Notes under the pieces: model-generated
What the model was told of the DNA's origin: nothing
Seen by the model: only the letters and a program-made list of their open reading frames with translations
Database searches by the model: none
Assembly (NCBI RefSeq): GCF_900447215.1
Contig: NZ_UFYA01000001.1
Coordinates: 1,736,001 to 1,800,000, forward strand
Direction: 5' to 3'
DNA length: 64,000 nt
From: Dermatophilus congolensis
GTDB taxonomy: Bacteria > Actinomycetota > Actinomycetes > Actinomycetales > Dermatophilaceae
Shown: piece by piece, positions 53,136 to 62,200 of the stretch
Layout: the number at the start of each line of letters is the position of its first letter
Position numbering within the stretch: the first letter of the stretch is position 1
Translations under genes and position numbers: made by a program

Positions 53136-53147
53136 GGTGCACCGGTG
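53136..53147. repeat. Shared leader element, copy 2
   Basis: CACCGGTGCACC on the minus strand, 15 bases before the ATG of the unknown gene, and identical to the copy at 52458-52469. Confidence 0.45.
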
Positions 53148-53192
53148 GCGGTGGTGGGGCCGCGTCCGTGCGGCGGTGGGTGGTGCATGAGG

Positions 53193-53223
53193 CAGGGCGC
53201 CGCGGTGTGGCCGTGGCGCCCTG
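53193..53223 (-). terminator. Hairpin after flgL
   Basis: CAGGGCGCC pairs perfectly with GGCGCCCTG around a 13-base loop that can pair further. Lies 14 bases past the flgL stop. Confidence 0.65.
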
Positions 53224-53236
53224 GGGTGGGGTGTGG

Positions 53237-54133
53237 TTAGCGGAGGAAATCCATGAGGGAGGGTTGGATGATTTTTGCTGAGGCGGACAGGGCTGCTTGG
53301 TAGGCGTTGGATTGGATGGATAGGTCCATGGCGGCTTTGATGAAGTCGGTGTCTTCGACTTTGGAGAGGGAGATTTTGGAGGAGTCGTCCATGCGGCCGT
53401 TGAGGTTTTCGAGGCTTTGGAGGCGGTTGACGCGTACGCCGACGCTGGTTTGGACGTTGAGGATGCTGTCGTTGAGTCCTTCGACAGCGGTGAGCCCGGC
53501 TTGGATGCCGGCGTTGTCGCCTGCTTCGATGGCGTCGGCGAGTTTGTCGAGGGCGCCGCTGCCTTTAACGAGGGCTGTGCCAAAGGCGTCGGATCCGCTG
53601 ATGCCGACGTTCATTTGTCCGGCGTCGCCGGGTGAGTCGGAGACTTGGCGTAGGACGGGCAGGGTGTTGCCTTGGTAGGTGCCGTTGGCGTCGAAGGCGT
53701 TGTCTAAGGGGGTGGTTCCGCCGAAGAGGGGTTGGCCTGCGTATTGGGAGTTGGCTTGTTGGAGGATGCCCACGCGTAGTTCGCGGATTGATGAGGCGAA
53801 GGCTTTGCGCTGGGCGTCGCCGTTGACTCCGTTGAGCGCGGAGACGGTGGTGGAGCGGATTTTTTGCACCATGCTCAGGGTTTGGGAGAGGGCGTCGTCG
53901 CCAGCGGAGAGGCGGGAGAGACCGTCGGTGATGTTGGCGCCGAATTGGGCGAGTTGGCTTTGTTCGGAGCGGAAGCGTAGGGCTTGGACGGTGCCGACGG
54001 GGTCGTCGGAGGGGCGGTTGAGGCGTTTGCCGGTGGTGAGTTGTTCTTGGGTTCCTTGCAGGCGAGACAGGCTGGTGTTCAGGCCCATCATTTGGGTGCG
54101 GTTCATTGCGTTTTGGGTGATGCGTAGTGACAT
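53237..54133 (-). CDS. flgL: Flagellar hook-filament junction protein FlgL
   Basis: A 298-residue protein. The N-terminus (MMGLNTSLSRLQGTQEQLTTGKRLNRPSDDP) and C-terminal helix (DLSIQSNAYQAALSASAKI) are flagellin-like, as in FlgL. AAGGAG precedes the ATG. It lies 33 bases after flgK. Confidence 0.93.
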   Translation of the reverse strand: MSLRITQNAMNRTQMMGLNTSLSRLQGTQEQLTTGKRLNRPSDDPVGTVQALRFRSEQSQLAQFGANITDGLSRLSAGDDALSQTLSMVQKIRSTTVSALNGVNGDAQRKAFASSIRELRVGILQQANSQYAGQPLFGGTTPLDNAFDANGTYQGNTLPVLRQVSDSPGDAGQMNVGISGSDAFGTALVKGSGALDKLADAIEAGDNAGIQAGLTAVEGLNDSILNVQTSVGVRVNRLQSLENLNGRMDDSSKISLSKVEDTDFIKAAMDLSIQSNAYQAALSASAKIIQPSLMDFLR

Positions 54134-54166
54134 GGTTCGCTCCTTTCTTGCGGTGTGAGGGCCTGA

Positions 54167-55651
54167 TTAGTTGGTCATGTGGATGAGGGTTTGGAGTGTC
54201 TCGTCGATGACGCCGATGAATTTGGCGGCGGCGCTGAAGGAGTGCTGGTAGCGGACGAGGTTGGTCATTTCTTCGTTGAGGGAGACTCCGGCGACGTTGT
54301 CGCGGGCGTCTTCGGCTTGGCGGACGACGTTTTGTTGGACGGTCACGTTGCGGTTGACGGACTGGGTTTCGACGCCCATTTGGACGATCATGGCGTTGTA
54401 GGTGGCGTCGGCACCGCTTTTGTCGTTGATGTGGCGTGACATGGCCAGGGCGTTGTTGCCGTCGAGGCCGGCTTTGGTGGGGTCGCTGTCTTTGGGGTTG
54501 GAGGAGGAGACGGCGATGCTGTTGGGGACGGCGTCGGCGGGCACGCGGATGTTGCCGGCGGTGATAGCTCCGCCGGTGGCGCTGACGAAGAGGTTGCCGC
54601 CGGTGGCGCCGTTGACGGTGTACCCAGCAGCTTGCTGGGTGTTGACGGTGGCGGCAAGGGAGGCTGCCACCTGGTCGAACTGCTTCATGTAGTTCGGGAT
54701 GGTGGTGTTGAGGTTGGTGAGTTGTCCGGCAACACGACCGGTGTCGATGCCGACGTCGGCTCCGGCGGATGGGCCGTTGGGGTCGTTGGCTGCGGGTTTG
54801 GCCCATTGCACGGCGATAGGTTTGGGGTCAGAACCGTCGGTGGGGTAGGTGCCATTGTTTGGGTCATTGACCTGGAGTTGGGCAGCTTCTGTGCCGTAGA
54901 CGAGGGCTTTGTCGCCGATCATGACGTCGACGGCTTGGCTGTGGAACTCTGCTCCTGCGTCCATGGCAGCGGGCCGCACGGTGGCGCCGGTGAGGGTGGA
55001 GAGTTTTTTGATCAGGACGTCGCGTTGGTCGAGCAGTTCGTTGCTGGGTACGCGGGCGATGTCGTTGTTGCGGATTGCGGCGTTGAGTTTGCTGACGTCT
55101 TCGGCCATCTTGTTGATGTCGGTGACGTTGGCTTGCAGCTCAACGGTGGTGTCGTGCCACTGGGTAGTGGTGGAGTTGCTGATGAGGTTCAGTTGACCGG
55201 CAACGCCTTTGGCGCGCTCTAGTGCTTCGGCGCGGGGGGCCTCATTAGCGACGCTGGGGCTGTTGCCTGCGGCGCCCATGGCGTTCCACATTTCTTGCAG
55301 TTTTTTCTGCAGGCCGGTGTCGCTGGGTTCCCCGACGGTGCGTTCGAGGGCGGCCATGGTTTTTTGTTGTTCTTCGAGTTTCCCTAGGGCGGCGTTGGAG
55401 TTGCGCGCCCGCGCCTCGAGGAACTCGTCGTTCATGCGGGTGACGCTGGTGACTTTGACGCCTTCGCCGGTGCCGTCGTAGCGGGACCAGAAGGCGGGGA
55501 CGCCGGGGCCACCGACTGCTTCGAGGTTGACGCGTTGGCGTGTGTAGCCCTCGGTGGCTGAGTTGGCGATGTTTTGGCCGGTGACATCGAGGCCGCGTTG
55601 GGCGGCGTGCACCGCTGAGGTGCCGATGAAGAGTCCTCCGAAGGCTGACAT
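54167..55651 (-). CDS. flgK: Flagellar hook-associated protein FlgK
   Basis: A 494-residue protein with GTSAVHAAQRGLDVTGQNIANSATEGYTRQRV at the start and VSLNEEMTNLVRYQHSFSAAAKFIGVIDETLQTLI at the end, the FlgK terminal coiled-coil signature. GAGGAA precedes the ATG. Confidence 0.95.
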   Translation of the reverse strand: MSAFGGLFIGTSAVHAAQRGLDVTGQNIANSATEGYTRQRVNLEAVGGPGVPAFWSRYDGTGEGVKVTSVTRMNDEFLEARARNSNAALGKLEEQQKTMAALERTVGEPSDTGLQKKLQEMWNAMGAAGNSPSVANEAPRAEALERAKGVAGQLNLISNSTTTQWHDTTVELQANVTDINKMAEDVSKLNAAIRNNDIARVPSNELLDQRDVLIKKLSTLTGATVRPAAMDAGAEFHSQAVDVMIGDKALVYGTEAAQLQVNDPNNGTYPTDGSDPKPIAVQWAKPAANDPNGPSAGADVGIDTGRVAGQLTNLNTTIPNYMKQFDQVAASLAATVNTQQAAGYTVNGATGGNLFVSATGGAITAGNIRVPADAVPNSIAVSSSNPKDSDPTKAGLDGNNALAMSRHINDKSGADATYNAMIVQMGVETQSVNRNVTVQQNVVRQAEDARDNVAGVSLNEEMTNLVRYQHSFSAAAKFIGVIDETLQTLIHMTN

Positions 55652-55766
55652 GATTTCCTCGTCCGTGAGTGTGGTGGCGCCAGCGGTGGTGGGGTCCGTG
55701 GTGCCGATCCGTGGGGTGGTTTGAGTGCTGTTCAGGCCGGGAGGGTGATCTGAACGGTTGTCTTTT

Positions 55767-55794
55767 ACATCGGCTGTTGGGGCGGTGGTGTGAA
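55767..55794 (-). promoter_or_regulatory. FliA-type promoter of flgK-flgL
   Basis: On the minus strand: TTCA, 16 bases, GCCGATGT, about 116 bases before the flgK ATG. Confidence 0.6.
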
Positions 55795-55837
55795 GGTTTG
55801 TGCGAAGTGTTCACACCTGGGTGGGTGAGCGGAGGGT

Positions 55838-56152
55838 TTAGACGCTGGCGTCGAGGAATACAGCGACGGCGTGGTTGAGGGTGTTTTTGTGTTCTTGGCG
55901 GCGGGCGTGTTCTCGGTCGGCGTCGAGAGCTTGAAGTTGGTATTTGACGAAGGTGGAGAGCAGGTTGACCCGTTCGAGGAGGTGGTGGACGCGGTCGGCG
56001 AGTTCTGGAGGCAAGTCGCCGAGATCTTCTGGTGGTTCCCATGGCGGGACGGGTGCGGTGGAGCCGTTACGAACGTCGGCTTCGTGGGCGTTGAGTTCGT
56101 CTTCCATGCGGGTGAGGGCGGCTTCCCAGGCCGTGCGGTTGTAGGCGGGCAT
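55838..56152 (-). CDS. Small helical protein, possible FlgN/FliT-type chaperone
   Basis: A 104-residue, acidic, mostly helical protein with LADRVHHLLERVNLLSTFVKYQLQALDADREHARRQ. No family is recognised. It starts three bases after the fliS stop and precedes flgK, a common place for export chaperones of FlgK/FlgL or FliD. The role is inferred from size, helicity and position only. Confidence 0.55.
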   Translation of the reverse strand: MPAYNRTAWEAALTRMEDELNAHEADVRNGSTAPVPPWEPPEDLGDLPPELADRVHHLLERVNLLSTFVKYQLQALDADREHARRQEHKNTLNHAVAVFLDASV

Positions 56153-56155
56153 GGT

Positions 56156-56545
56156 TTATTTCTCGCCGGTGATGCCGCTACGGGCTACTTCGGCCCAGGT
56201 GTCGCGCAGGGGCTGCATGACGTCGCGGGCGTTGGCGACGTGGGTGGCGTTCTTTTCGAGGTTGGCGGCCATGAGTTCTTCGAGGACCCAGTCGTAGAGA
56301 CGGGCGAGGGATTCGCCTTCTTTCCAGATGGAGGTGTCGAGGGAGGAGCGTAGTTCGCGGACGATTTCTTGGGCGTGCATGAGGCTGCTGTGGGTGGCAG
56401 CGATGTCGTTGCTGCCGAGGGCGGTTTCGGCGGTGGAGAGGTCTTTGAGGAAGCGGTCGTACAGCATGACGACCAGTTGCGCTGGTGTTGCTGTGGTTAC
56501 TGCCTCGCGGGCGTAACGGCTGCGGAGTTGGGCCTGCGTGCTCAT
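56156..56545 (-). CDS. fliS: Flagellin export chaperone FliS
   Basis: A 129-residue four-helix protein: YAREAVTTATPAQLVVMLYDRFLKDL is the FliS signature, and LYDWVLEELMAANLEKN follows. It keeps flagellin monomeric before export. GAGGA precedes the ATG. Confidence 0.93.
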   Translation of the reverse strand: MSTQAQLRSRYAREAVTTATPAQLVVMLYDRFLKDLSTAETALGSNDIAATHSSLMHAQEIVRELRSSLDTSIWKEGESLARLYDWVLEELMAANLEKNATHVANARDVMQPLRDTWAEVARSGITGEK

Positions 56546-56612
56546 GAAGTGTCCTCTCGGTGTTCCGCATCCGGCGGTGGGTGGGTTGGGGGGTGCCGGT
56601 GTGGTCTTTTTC

Positions 56613-56639
56613 TCATCGGTTGGGCGGGGGTTCTCTTTA
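56613..56639 (-). promoter_or_regulatory. Probable FliA-type promoter of fliS
   Basis: On the minus strand: TAAA, 15 bases, ACCGATGA, 68 bases before the fliS ATG. The -35 is of the classical enterobacterial sigma-28 type rather than CTCA. Confidence 0.5.
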
Positions 56640-56680
56640 CCTATGTGGGGATTTGGGGTGTTACCGATGAGTGGGGATAC

Positions 56681-56720
56681 GTGATGGTGCTGGACCCTGA
56701 ACAGGGTCCAGCACCATCAC
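56681..56720 (-). terminator. 18-bp perfect hairpin after fliD
   Basis: Bases 56681-56698 pair perfectly with 56703-56720 around a four-base loop, directly past the fliD stop. No T-run. Confidence 0.75.
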
Positions 56721-56725
56721 GGGTT

Positions 56726-58081
56726 TTACTGCAGCCCGGCGAGCTGTCCGGAGAGCCAGTTGCCTTGGGTTTTCATCTTGGATAGGAGGGAGTCCATGGC
56801 TTTGAACTGTGCTTCGAGGGACTGTTGGCGCAGTTCCATGCGTTCGTTGAACTTAGTGATTTGGGAGGAGTAATCCTTAATCACTGAGTTCTGACCGTTG
56901 ATCTGCATGGTGATCAGGCCTTTGTCAGCATCCGTGGCTTGGGTCGAGACGTCAGACAGGGAGCTAGCGAAAGCGTTAACTGCTTTTTGGGCTGCTGCTG
57001 GATCTTTGGCGTAGAGCTCTTCGAACTTTTTCTTGTCGAAGGTGATAGCTCCGGTCTTGTCGATAGAGATTCCAGCAGCCGAGGGGGCTGCTGCGGAGGT
57101 ACCGACAGCGGCGCTTTGGAGCCGGTTGGTCAGATCGCGGGTGAGGGAATCCCCGACGAAGGGTCCGGAGTCCGATGGCTTGTCTTTGACGTACCTGCTG
57201 TTGATGCGGATGTTTGAGAGGGCATCGTTGGCAGCGGTGACAAGGTCTTCGACTTTTTTGCTGATCCCGGCGGTGTCTTGGCCAACATCAACGGTGACTT
57301 GAGTGTTGGGGTCGGCTTTGACAGGTGAGATGGTGATGCCAGGCAGAAGGTTTTTCACTTCTTTGGTGGTGGAAGTGACGTCGTAGCCGCTTGTGGCATC
57401 ACCAATGTGCAGAACGGTGTCTTGGCCTTTGGTGACCTCATTGAAGTTTCCGAGCACGTCGGCAACGACTGGCGGGGTGGAGCCGTTGGTGACGGTGACA
57501 CTGCTCTGCGCGCCAGTGGTGGCTGAGGTGAGCTGCATCTGGTAGCTACCGGTAGCGGTTTGCACCATGGTGGCTTTAACGTCGGCGCCAGCCTGCTGGT
57601 TGATCGCGGCGACAACGTCAGCAAGTTTGGCGCCTTGGCCAACGGAAACGTTAGTGGTTTTTCCGTTAGCAGTGATGTTGAAGTCGAAGGCTGCACCACC
57701 ATTTGCGCCGTTGATGGTGTCCGTGCTGTTGAATGACTTGTCAGCCAGGGAGGTGCTGGCTTGGGCGATGCTCTTGACTGCGAAAGTAAGAGTTCCTGCC
57801 TGAGCACCGGTTCCAGTGGTGACTTTGGCAATGCTTTCGTCGCTGCTTTTGGCGGTGACGCTGTTCCACGCCGGGGTGTCAATTACCGATTTGGGCACGA
57901 ATTGGTTGGCGGCATCTCCGATAGCCTTCATTTTGGTGTTGAGGCTGGTGTACGCGTTAACGAGTGCCTGGGCGTTGATTTTGCCTTTGGTGAGGTAGTT
58001 ACCAGCTTGGCGCTCAACGCTCATCAGCTGGGAAACCATCGCGGCGGTGTCGACGCCTGATCCGAGTCCTGAGATTTGCAT
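56726..58081 (-). CDS. fliD: Flagellar filament cap protein FliD
   Basis: A 451-residue protein beginning MQISGLGSGVDTAAMVSQLM, the FliD signature, and ending with a coiled coil (ITKFNERMELRQQSLEAQFKAMDSLLSKMK). The central TGAQSSVTV/TTKEVKNLLPGITI region is typical. The ATG at 58081 has AAGGAG upstream. An upstream-extended frame is unlikely. Confidence 0.93.
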   Translation of the reverse strand: MQISGLGSGVDTAAMVSQLMSVERQAGNYLTKGKINAQALVNAYTSLNTKMKAIGDAANQFVPKSVIDTPAWNSVTAKSSDESIAKVTTGTGAQAGTLTFAVKSIAQASTSLADKSFNSTDTINGANGGAAFDFNITANGKTTNVSVGQGAKLADVVAAINQQAGADVKATMVQTATGSYQMQLTSATTGAQSSVTVTNGSTPPVVADVLGNFNEVTKGQDTVLHIGDATSGYDVTSTTKEVKNLLPGITISPVKADPNTQVTVDVGQDTAGISKKVEDLVTAANDALSNIRINSRYVKDKPSDSGPFVGDSLTRDLTNRLQSAAVGTSAAAPSAAGISIDKTGAITFDKKKFEELYAKDPAAAQKAVNAFASSLSDVSTQATDADKGLITMQINGQNSVIKDYSSQITKFNERMELRQQSLEAQFKAMDSLLSKMKTQGNWLSGQLAGLQ

Positions 58082-58146
58082 GGGTTTCTCCTTTTCCTTC
58101 CGTGGATTGGTGTTCCGGGTGAGCATATGAGAGGGGGCTTCATGCC

Positions 58147-58181
58147 CAAGGGGGCGCAGGCGCAAGGCCTACGCCCCCTTG
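58147..58181 (-). terminator. Hairpin after flagellin
   Basis: CAAGGGGGCG pairs with CGCCCCCTTG, with an inner AGGC/GCCT stem. It lies 33 bases past the fliC stop and before fliD. Confidence 0.7.
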
Positions 58182-58213
58182 AGGGTTATGAAGTTTTCTC
58201 AGATCACTCCGGA

Positions 58214-59032
58214 TCAGCCCAGGAGACGCAGGACGCCCTGGCTGCTCTGGTTTGCCTGCGAGAGCATCGCGGTACCGGCCTGCTGCAGGATCTGCGAACG
58301 GGTGAAGTTCGTCATTTCCTTGGCCATGTCGGTGTCGCGGATGCGGGACTCGGAGGCGGCCAGGTTCTCGCTCGAGACACCGAGGTTCTTGATGGTGTGG
58401 TCGAGGCGGTTCTGGAGAGCACCCAGGTCAGCACGCTGGTCGGAGACCTTGCTGATGGCCTTGTCGATCTTGCCAAGAGCGCTCTTGAGGCCGGTTGTGG
58501 TGGAGACGTCCAGCCCGCTGATGCTCAAACCTGCCTGGTCCATCTTCTTGATGGAGACGGACATGGTCTGGCCGCTGTTGGCACCGATCTGCAGGGACTT
58601 TCCGGAGAAGGTTCCGTCGAGCAGGTTCATACCGTTGAACTGCGTGCGGGTGGTGGTCGAGTCGATCTCTTTGAGGAGAGCGCTGACCTCCTTCTGGAGA
58701 GCCTTGCGGTCCGACGAGGTGTTGGTGTCGTTGCCAGCCTGAACGGCAAGCGTGCGCATGCGCTGCAGCATGGAGTGGGTCTCGTTCATCGCGCCTTCAG
58801 CGGTCTGAATGAGGGAGACACCATCCTGAGCGTTGGCCTGGGCCTGGTTGAGGCCGTTGACCTGCGAACGCAGTTTCTCGGAGATCGCCAAACCTGCAGC
58901 GTCATCCGCAGCACGGTTGATACGAAGACCAGAGGACAGACGCTCGAGGGAGGTCTGCTGCGAGCCTTGCGTACCGGACAGGTTGCGGTATGCGTTGAGG
59001 GCGGCGACGTTGGTGTTGATCTGAAGACCCAT
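58214..59032 (-). CDS. fliC: Flagellin FliC
   Basis: A 272-residue flagellin with only the conserved D0/D1 parts: MGLQINTNVAALNAYRNLS, RLSSGLRINRAADDAAGLAISEKL and, at the end, RSQILQQAGTAMLSQANQSSQGVLRLLG. The variable surface domain is almost absent. The ATG at 59032 has AAGGAG eight bases upstream. A glycosyltransferase gene lies directly upstream on the same strand. Confidence 0.95.
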   Translation of the reverse strand: MGLQINTNVAALNAYRNLSGTQGSQQTSLERLSSGLRINRAADDAAGLAISEKLRSQVNGLNQAQANAQDGVSLIQTAEGAMNETHSMLQRMRTLAVQAGNDTNTSSDRKALQKEVSALLKEIDSTTTRTQFNGMNLLDGTFSGKSLQIGANSGQTMSVSIKKMDQAGLSISGLDVSTTTGLKSALGKIDKAISKVSDQRADLGALQNRLDHTIKNLGVSSENLAASESRIRDTDMAKEMTNFTRSQILQQAGTAMLSQANQSSQGVLRLLG

Positions 59033-59161
59033 GATGAAAGCTCCTTCGTGGAATCGGGTCCGGGTTCGCCATCCGTGGTGAACCCGAGGGACTTCCGCTG
59101 TGAAAGCCCCGACGGGGTGTGGCCCCGGCACAGTGCCGAGGTCTTGTCCCCGACACCTGCC

Positions 59162-59189
59162 TTATCGACGTCGGTGAGGGCGCTCTGAG
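59162..59189 (-). promoter_or_regulatory. FliA-type promoter of fliC
   Basis: On the minus strand: CTCA, 16 bases, GTCGATAA. The predicted leader is about 120 bases, a long untranslated region that could be a control point. Confidence 0.7.
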
Positions 59190-59234
59190 GAATCCGCGGC
59201 AGTTTTTATGCCGCGTCCCGAACATGCGACCCGG

Positions 59235-62200
59235 TCACGGCAGCTGCAGGGCAGCACGCGCTTTGTGGACTAGCTCGTCATCGCCCCGGACTTGGCCTAG
59301 GCGTACGAGGGCCTGAGCAACCGCTCGGGCATCGTCTGCTTGGCGTGCGGCCACGAGCTGTGCTTCGGCGAGATCTTCAGGCGGCAGTAAAAGACCTACT
59401 GCATCAACTACTTCGTCAAGTCGCTGCAGTATCTTGCTGGCCTGGCTTGCGTGTTTGTTGGCTAGGAGTAGGTGTGCTTCTAGCCAACGGGTGTAGGAGT
59501 CGGTAGGGGCCATGCCTTTGAGGGCATCGATGGCTTCGGCGGCTGCTTCCGGGGTGCCTTCGGTGAGCTCGAGGCGGGCGAGCCACTGGTACGCCCAGCG
59601 GTAGTAGGTGGTGCTTGAGCTCATCGCTGTGGCTTGTTGCAGCGCTTCTCGAGCGTGTTCGACATCTCCGTGTGACCACAGGGCGCGGGCTTTGTCGACG
59701 AGAACTGCCAGGCTGTCTGATGCATCCGCGCGGCTGGTTGCAGCCACATCCGTGAGGTGCAGGGCCCGGGCAATGCTGGCTTTGATGCGGTCTTGGCCGA
59801 AGCCGTCGTTTTCCAGCCGGATGGCTGTTCGAGGAACATGCGTTTCGCGGCTGTATCTTTTTCCTTTTTTGCTGCGTAGCTCTGCGTGCACGGGGCGGGC
59901 ATAACTGGCCAGGTCAGGCCGGTACAGGCGGGGGGACATCCAGTACTCACCGCTTGCTCGAACTTTGCCGTCCGTATCGGTGGGGGCGGCTTCGATATAG
60001 AGGGTTTCGTCGTTGCGCTGCTCGCCTTTAGCCAGTTCGAGAGCTAGCTCAGTGGGGTTGGCGAATACTCGTTCGTCTGCGTCAACAACAAGTAGCCATG
60101 GTGAGTTGCTCATGGCTGCGGCGGCGTTACGGGCGCGGGAGTAGTTGTCGTCCCAGAATCCTTGCTCTAGTCGGGCGCCGTGATCACGAGCGATTTGTTG
60201 GGTGTTGTCCGTCGATCCGGTGTCGTAGACACAGATTTCGCCAAGCAGTGGGCGCAGACTTTCGCATGATTCCAGGGTTTGGGCTAGGTGTGCTTCTTCG
60301 TTTTTGACGATCATCACCACGTCGAGAGATCCAGCAGGCAGAGGTGTTAGGTCAGCCCATTCCTCGCTGTCACCTCGCGATTCATGGATTGATGATGGTG
60401 AATCATCACCTACAGATGAGCTGGTTGTTTGCTGTGGTAGTTGGATTCCTAGGTCGCGGCATCCTTGCTCAACAACTGCGAGGTTGCGGGCGGCAAGGTG
60501 GCTGCCGCGTCCGGTGACGTGCCCGGGCAAGTCATCAGGTTCGCCGAGTTCGAGGGCGCGCCTAAATTCGGCAACTGATTGTGGGAGTAGTTCAGCGGCA
60601 AGGTCAGGTTGTTGGGTAGCGAGGTCGAGCAGCACATTTCCAGCAACAAAGTGGCAGTCCGGAGAGTGATCGAACCTGTCTGTGTGCGCCGCCAGCAGGG
60701 TCAGCGCATCGACGCTGCGCCCGATGGAGGTAAGGGTGTGGGCGTACTGAACGATGAGGATGTGCTGCCATGGTTCTGGCTCGAGGGTTGCGAAATCGAT
60801 TGTGTCGTACTGCGTTGCGGCCTCAGCCAGGCGGCCTTGTGTTTCTAGGTTGCGCCCGAGTTGATAGCGCAGGTAGGCGTTGTTGGGTTCAGCGTTGACG
60901 GCTGCGTGCAGGAGCCGTTCGCGTCGGGGAAGTTTTTCGGCGAGTTGTTCTGGCTCGTATCCGTCGTGCTCGATCGTTATTTGTACTTGGCGTAGCGGGA
61001 AGTCATGTTCGGGAGTGGCATGCACGAGGCCGCAGTACCGGACACTGCCAGGAAGAATCCTGGATTGAGGTTCGCTCTCGGTGGTGGTGGCCTCGCCTAG
61101 GCGGAAAGAGCTGATGACGTTGACGGTGAGAACAAATTCGGGTGAGAGGTCGTGAAGGTCGCGCAGTTCACGCCCGCCAGCTGCGATGGTTTCGTCGGCA
61201 TCGATGATGACGTGCCAGTCGGCTGCGGCGGCGTCCAAAGCGGTGTTGCGTGCTGCAGCGAAGTTGTTTGTCCACGGAACGTGGATGACACGTGCGCCTG
61301 CTGCTTGGGCGAGTTCGGCGGTGTTGTCTTCGGAGCCGGTATCGGCAACGAGCACTTCATCGACGAATGGTTTGATGCTGTTAATGCAGCGCTGGATGCA
61401 GCGTGCTTCGTCGCGGGCGATGATGACGGCGGCAACGGAATAACGTTGCCGATGTTGACGTATGACGCGGGCTACGAGGTTTCCTGGGTAGGGGCTGTGG
61501 TCAAATTCTTCAGCGATGTCTTCGAGGTGGTTTGTGCGGGTGGAGAGGATCACCTCGGCCAGATCTTCGGGGCGGCGTTTTCCCCACAAGTTCAGTAGTT
61601 TTTTTCCTGCGCCTTGGATTTCCATTCCTGCTACGAGTAGGGTAAGCCTGCTGGTGAGTTCATCGTGTTGGCGGCCGGCGCGGCTCGCGAGGCGCAGGCG
61701 AGCTCTCAAAACAGCGTCCTCGGGGAAGGAGGTTCCGAGGGTAGGCGTGGGGGGTTCTAGATTTTGCATGAGCTCAAGGGCTTGGGCTGTTTTACCTGCT
61801 GCTGCGCACCATTTGGCGCGCAGCCAGGCCGCAAAATCGGGGTTGGGTCCAGCTTCAAGTTGTTCTAGCAGTGGCGCGGCGGCTTGGAGATTTTGCTGGC
61901 TGGTGAGCAGGTCTGCCCAGGCTTCGCGTGCGGCCCAGGCCCAGTCGTCTTCTCCAGCAGATAGTTTCGCGTAGGCCTGGCAGGCGGTGTCGATTTCGCC
62001 GAGGTGTTGGTATTCGGTGGCTATTTCATAGTCGCACTGGCGGTTATCAGCGGTTTTTTCTTTTTCTGCCTCGCGGAGAAGGCGGGTGAGACGTCGGGGA
62101 TGCTGCTGGCTGCTGATTCGGCTGTGTTCGGGGTGTTGAGTAATGCGTAGCGTGTCTGCGGGGATGTGGGTTGCGTATTGCTCAGGCAGAAACGCGGTGT

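Noticed and set aside
58100-58135. A CTCA-N16-ACCAATCC match upstream of fliD
   Set aside because: Only about half of the -10 matches; fliD may instead be read from the flagellin promoter past a leaky hairpin.
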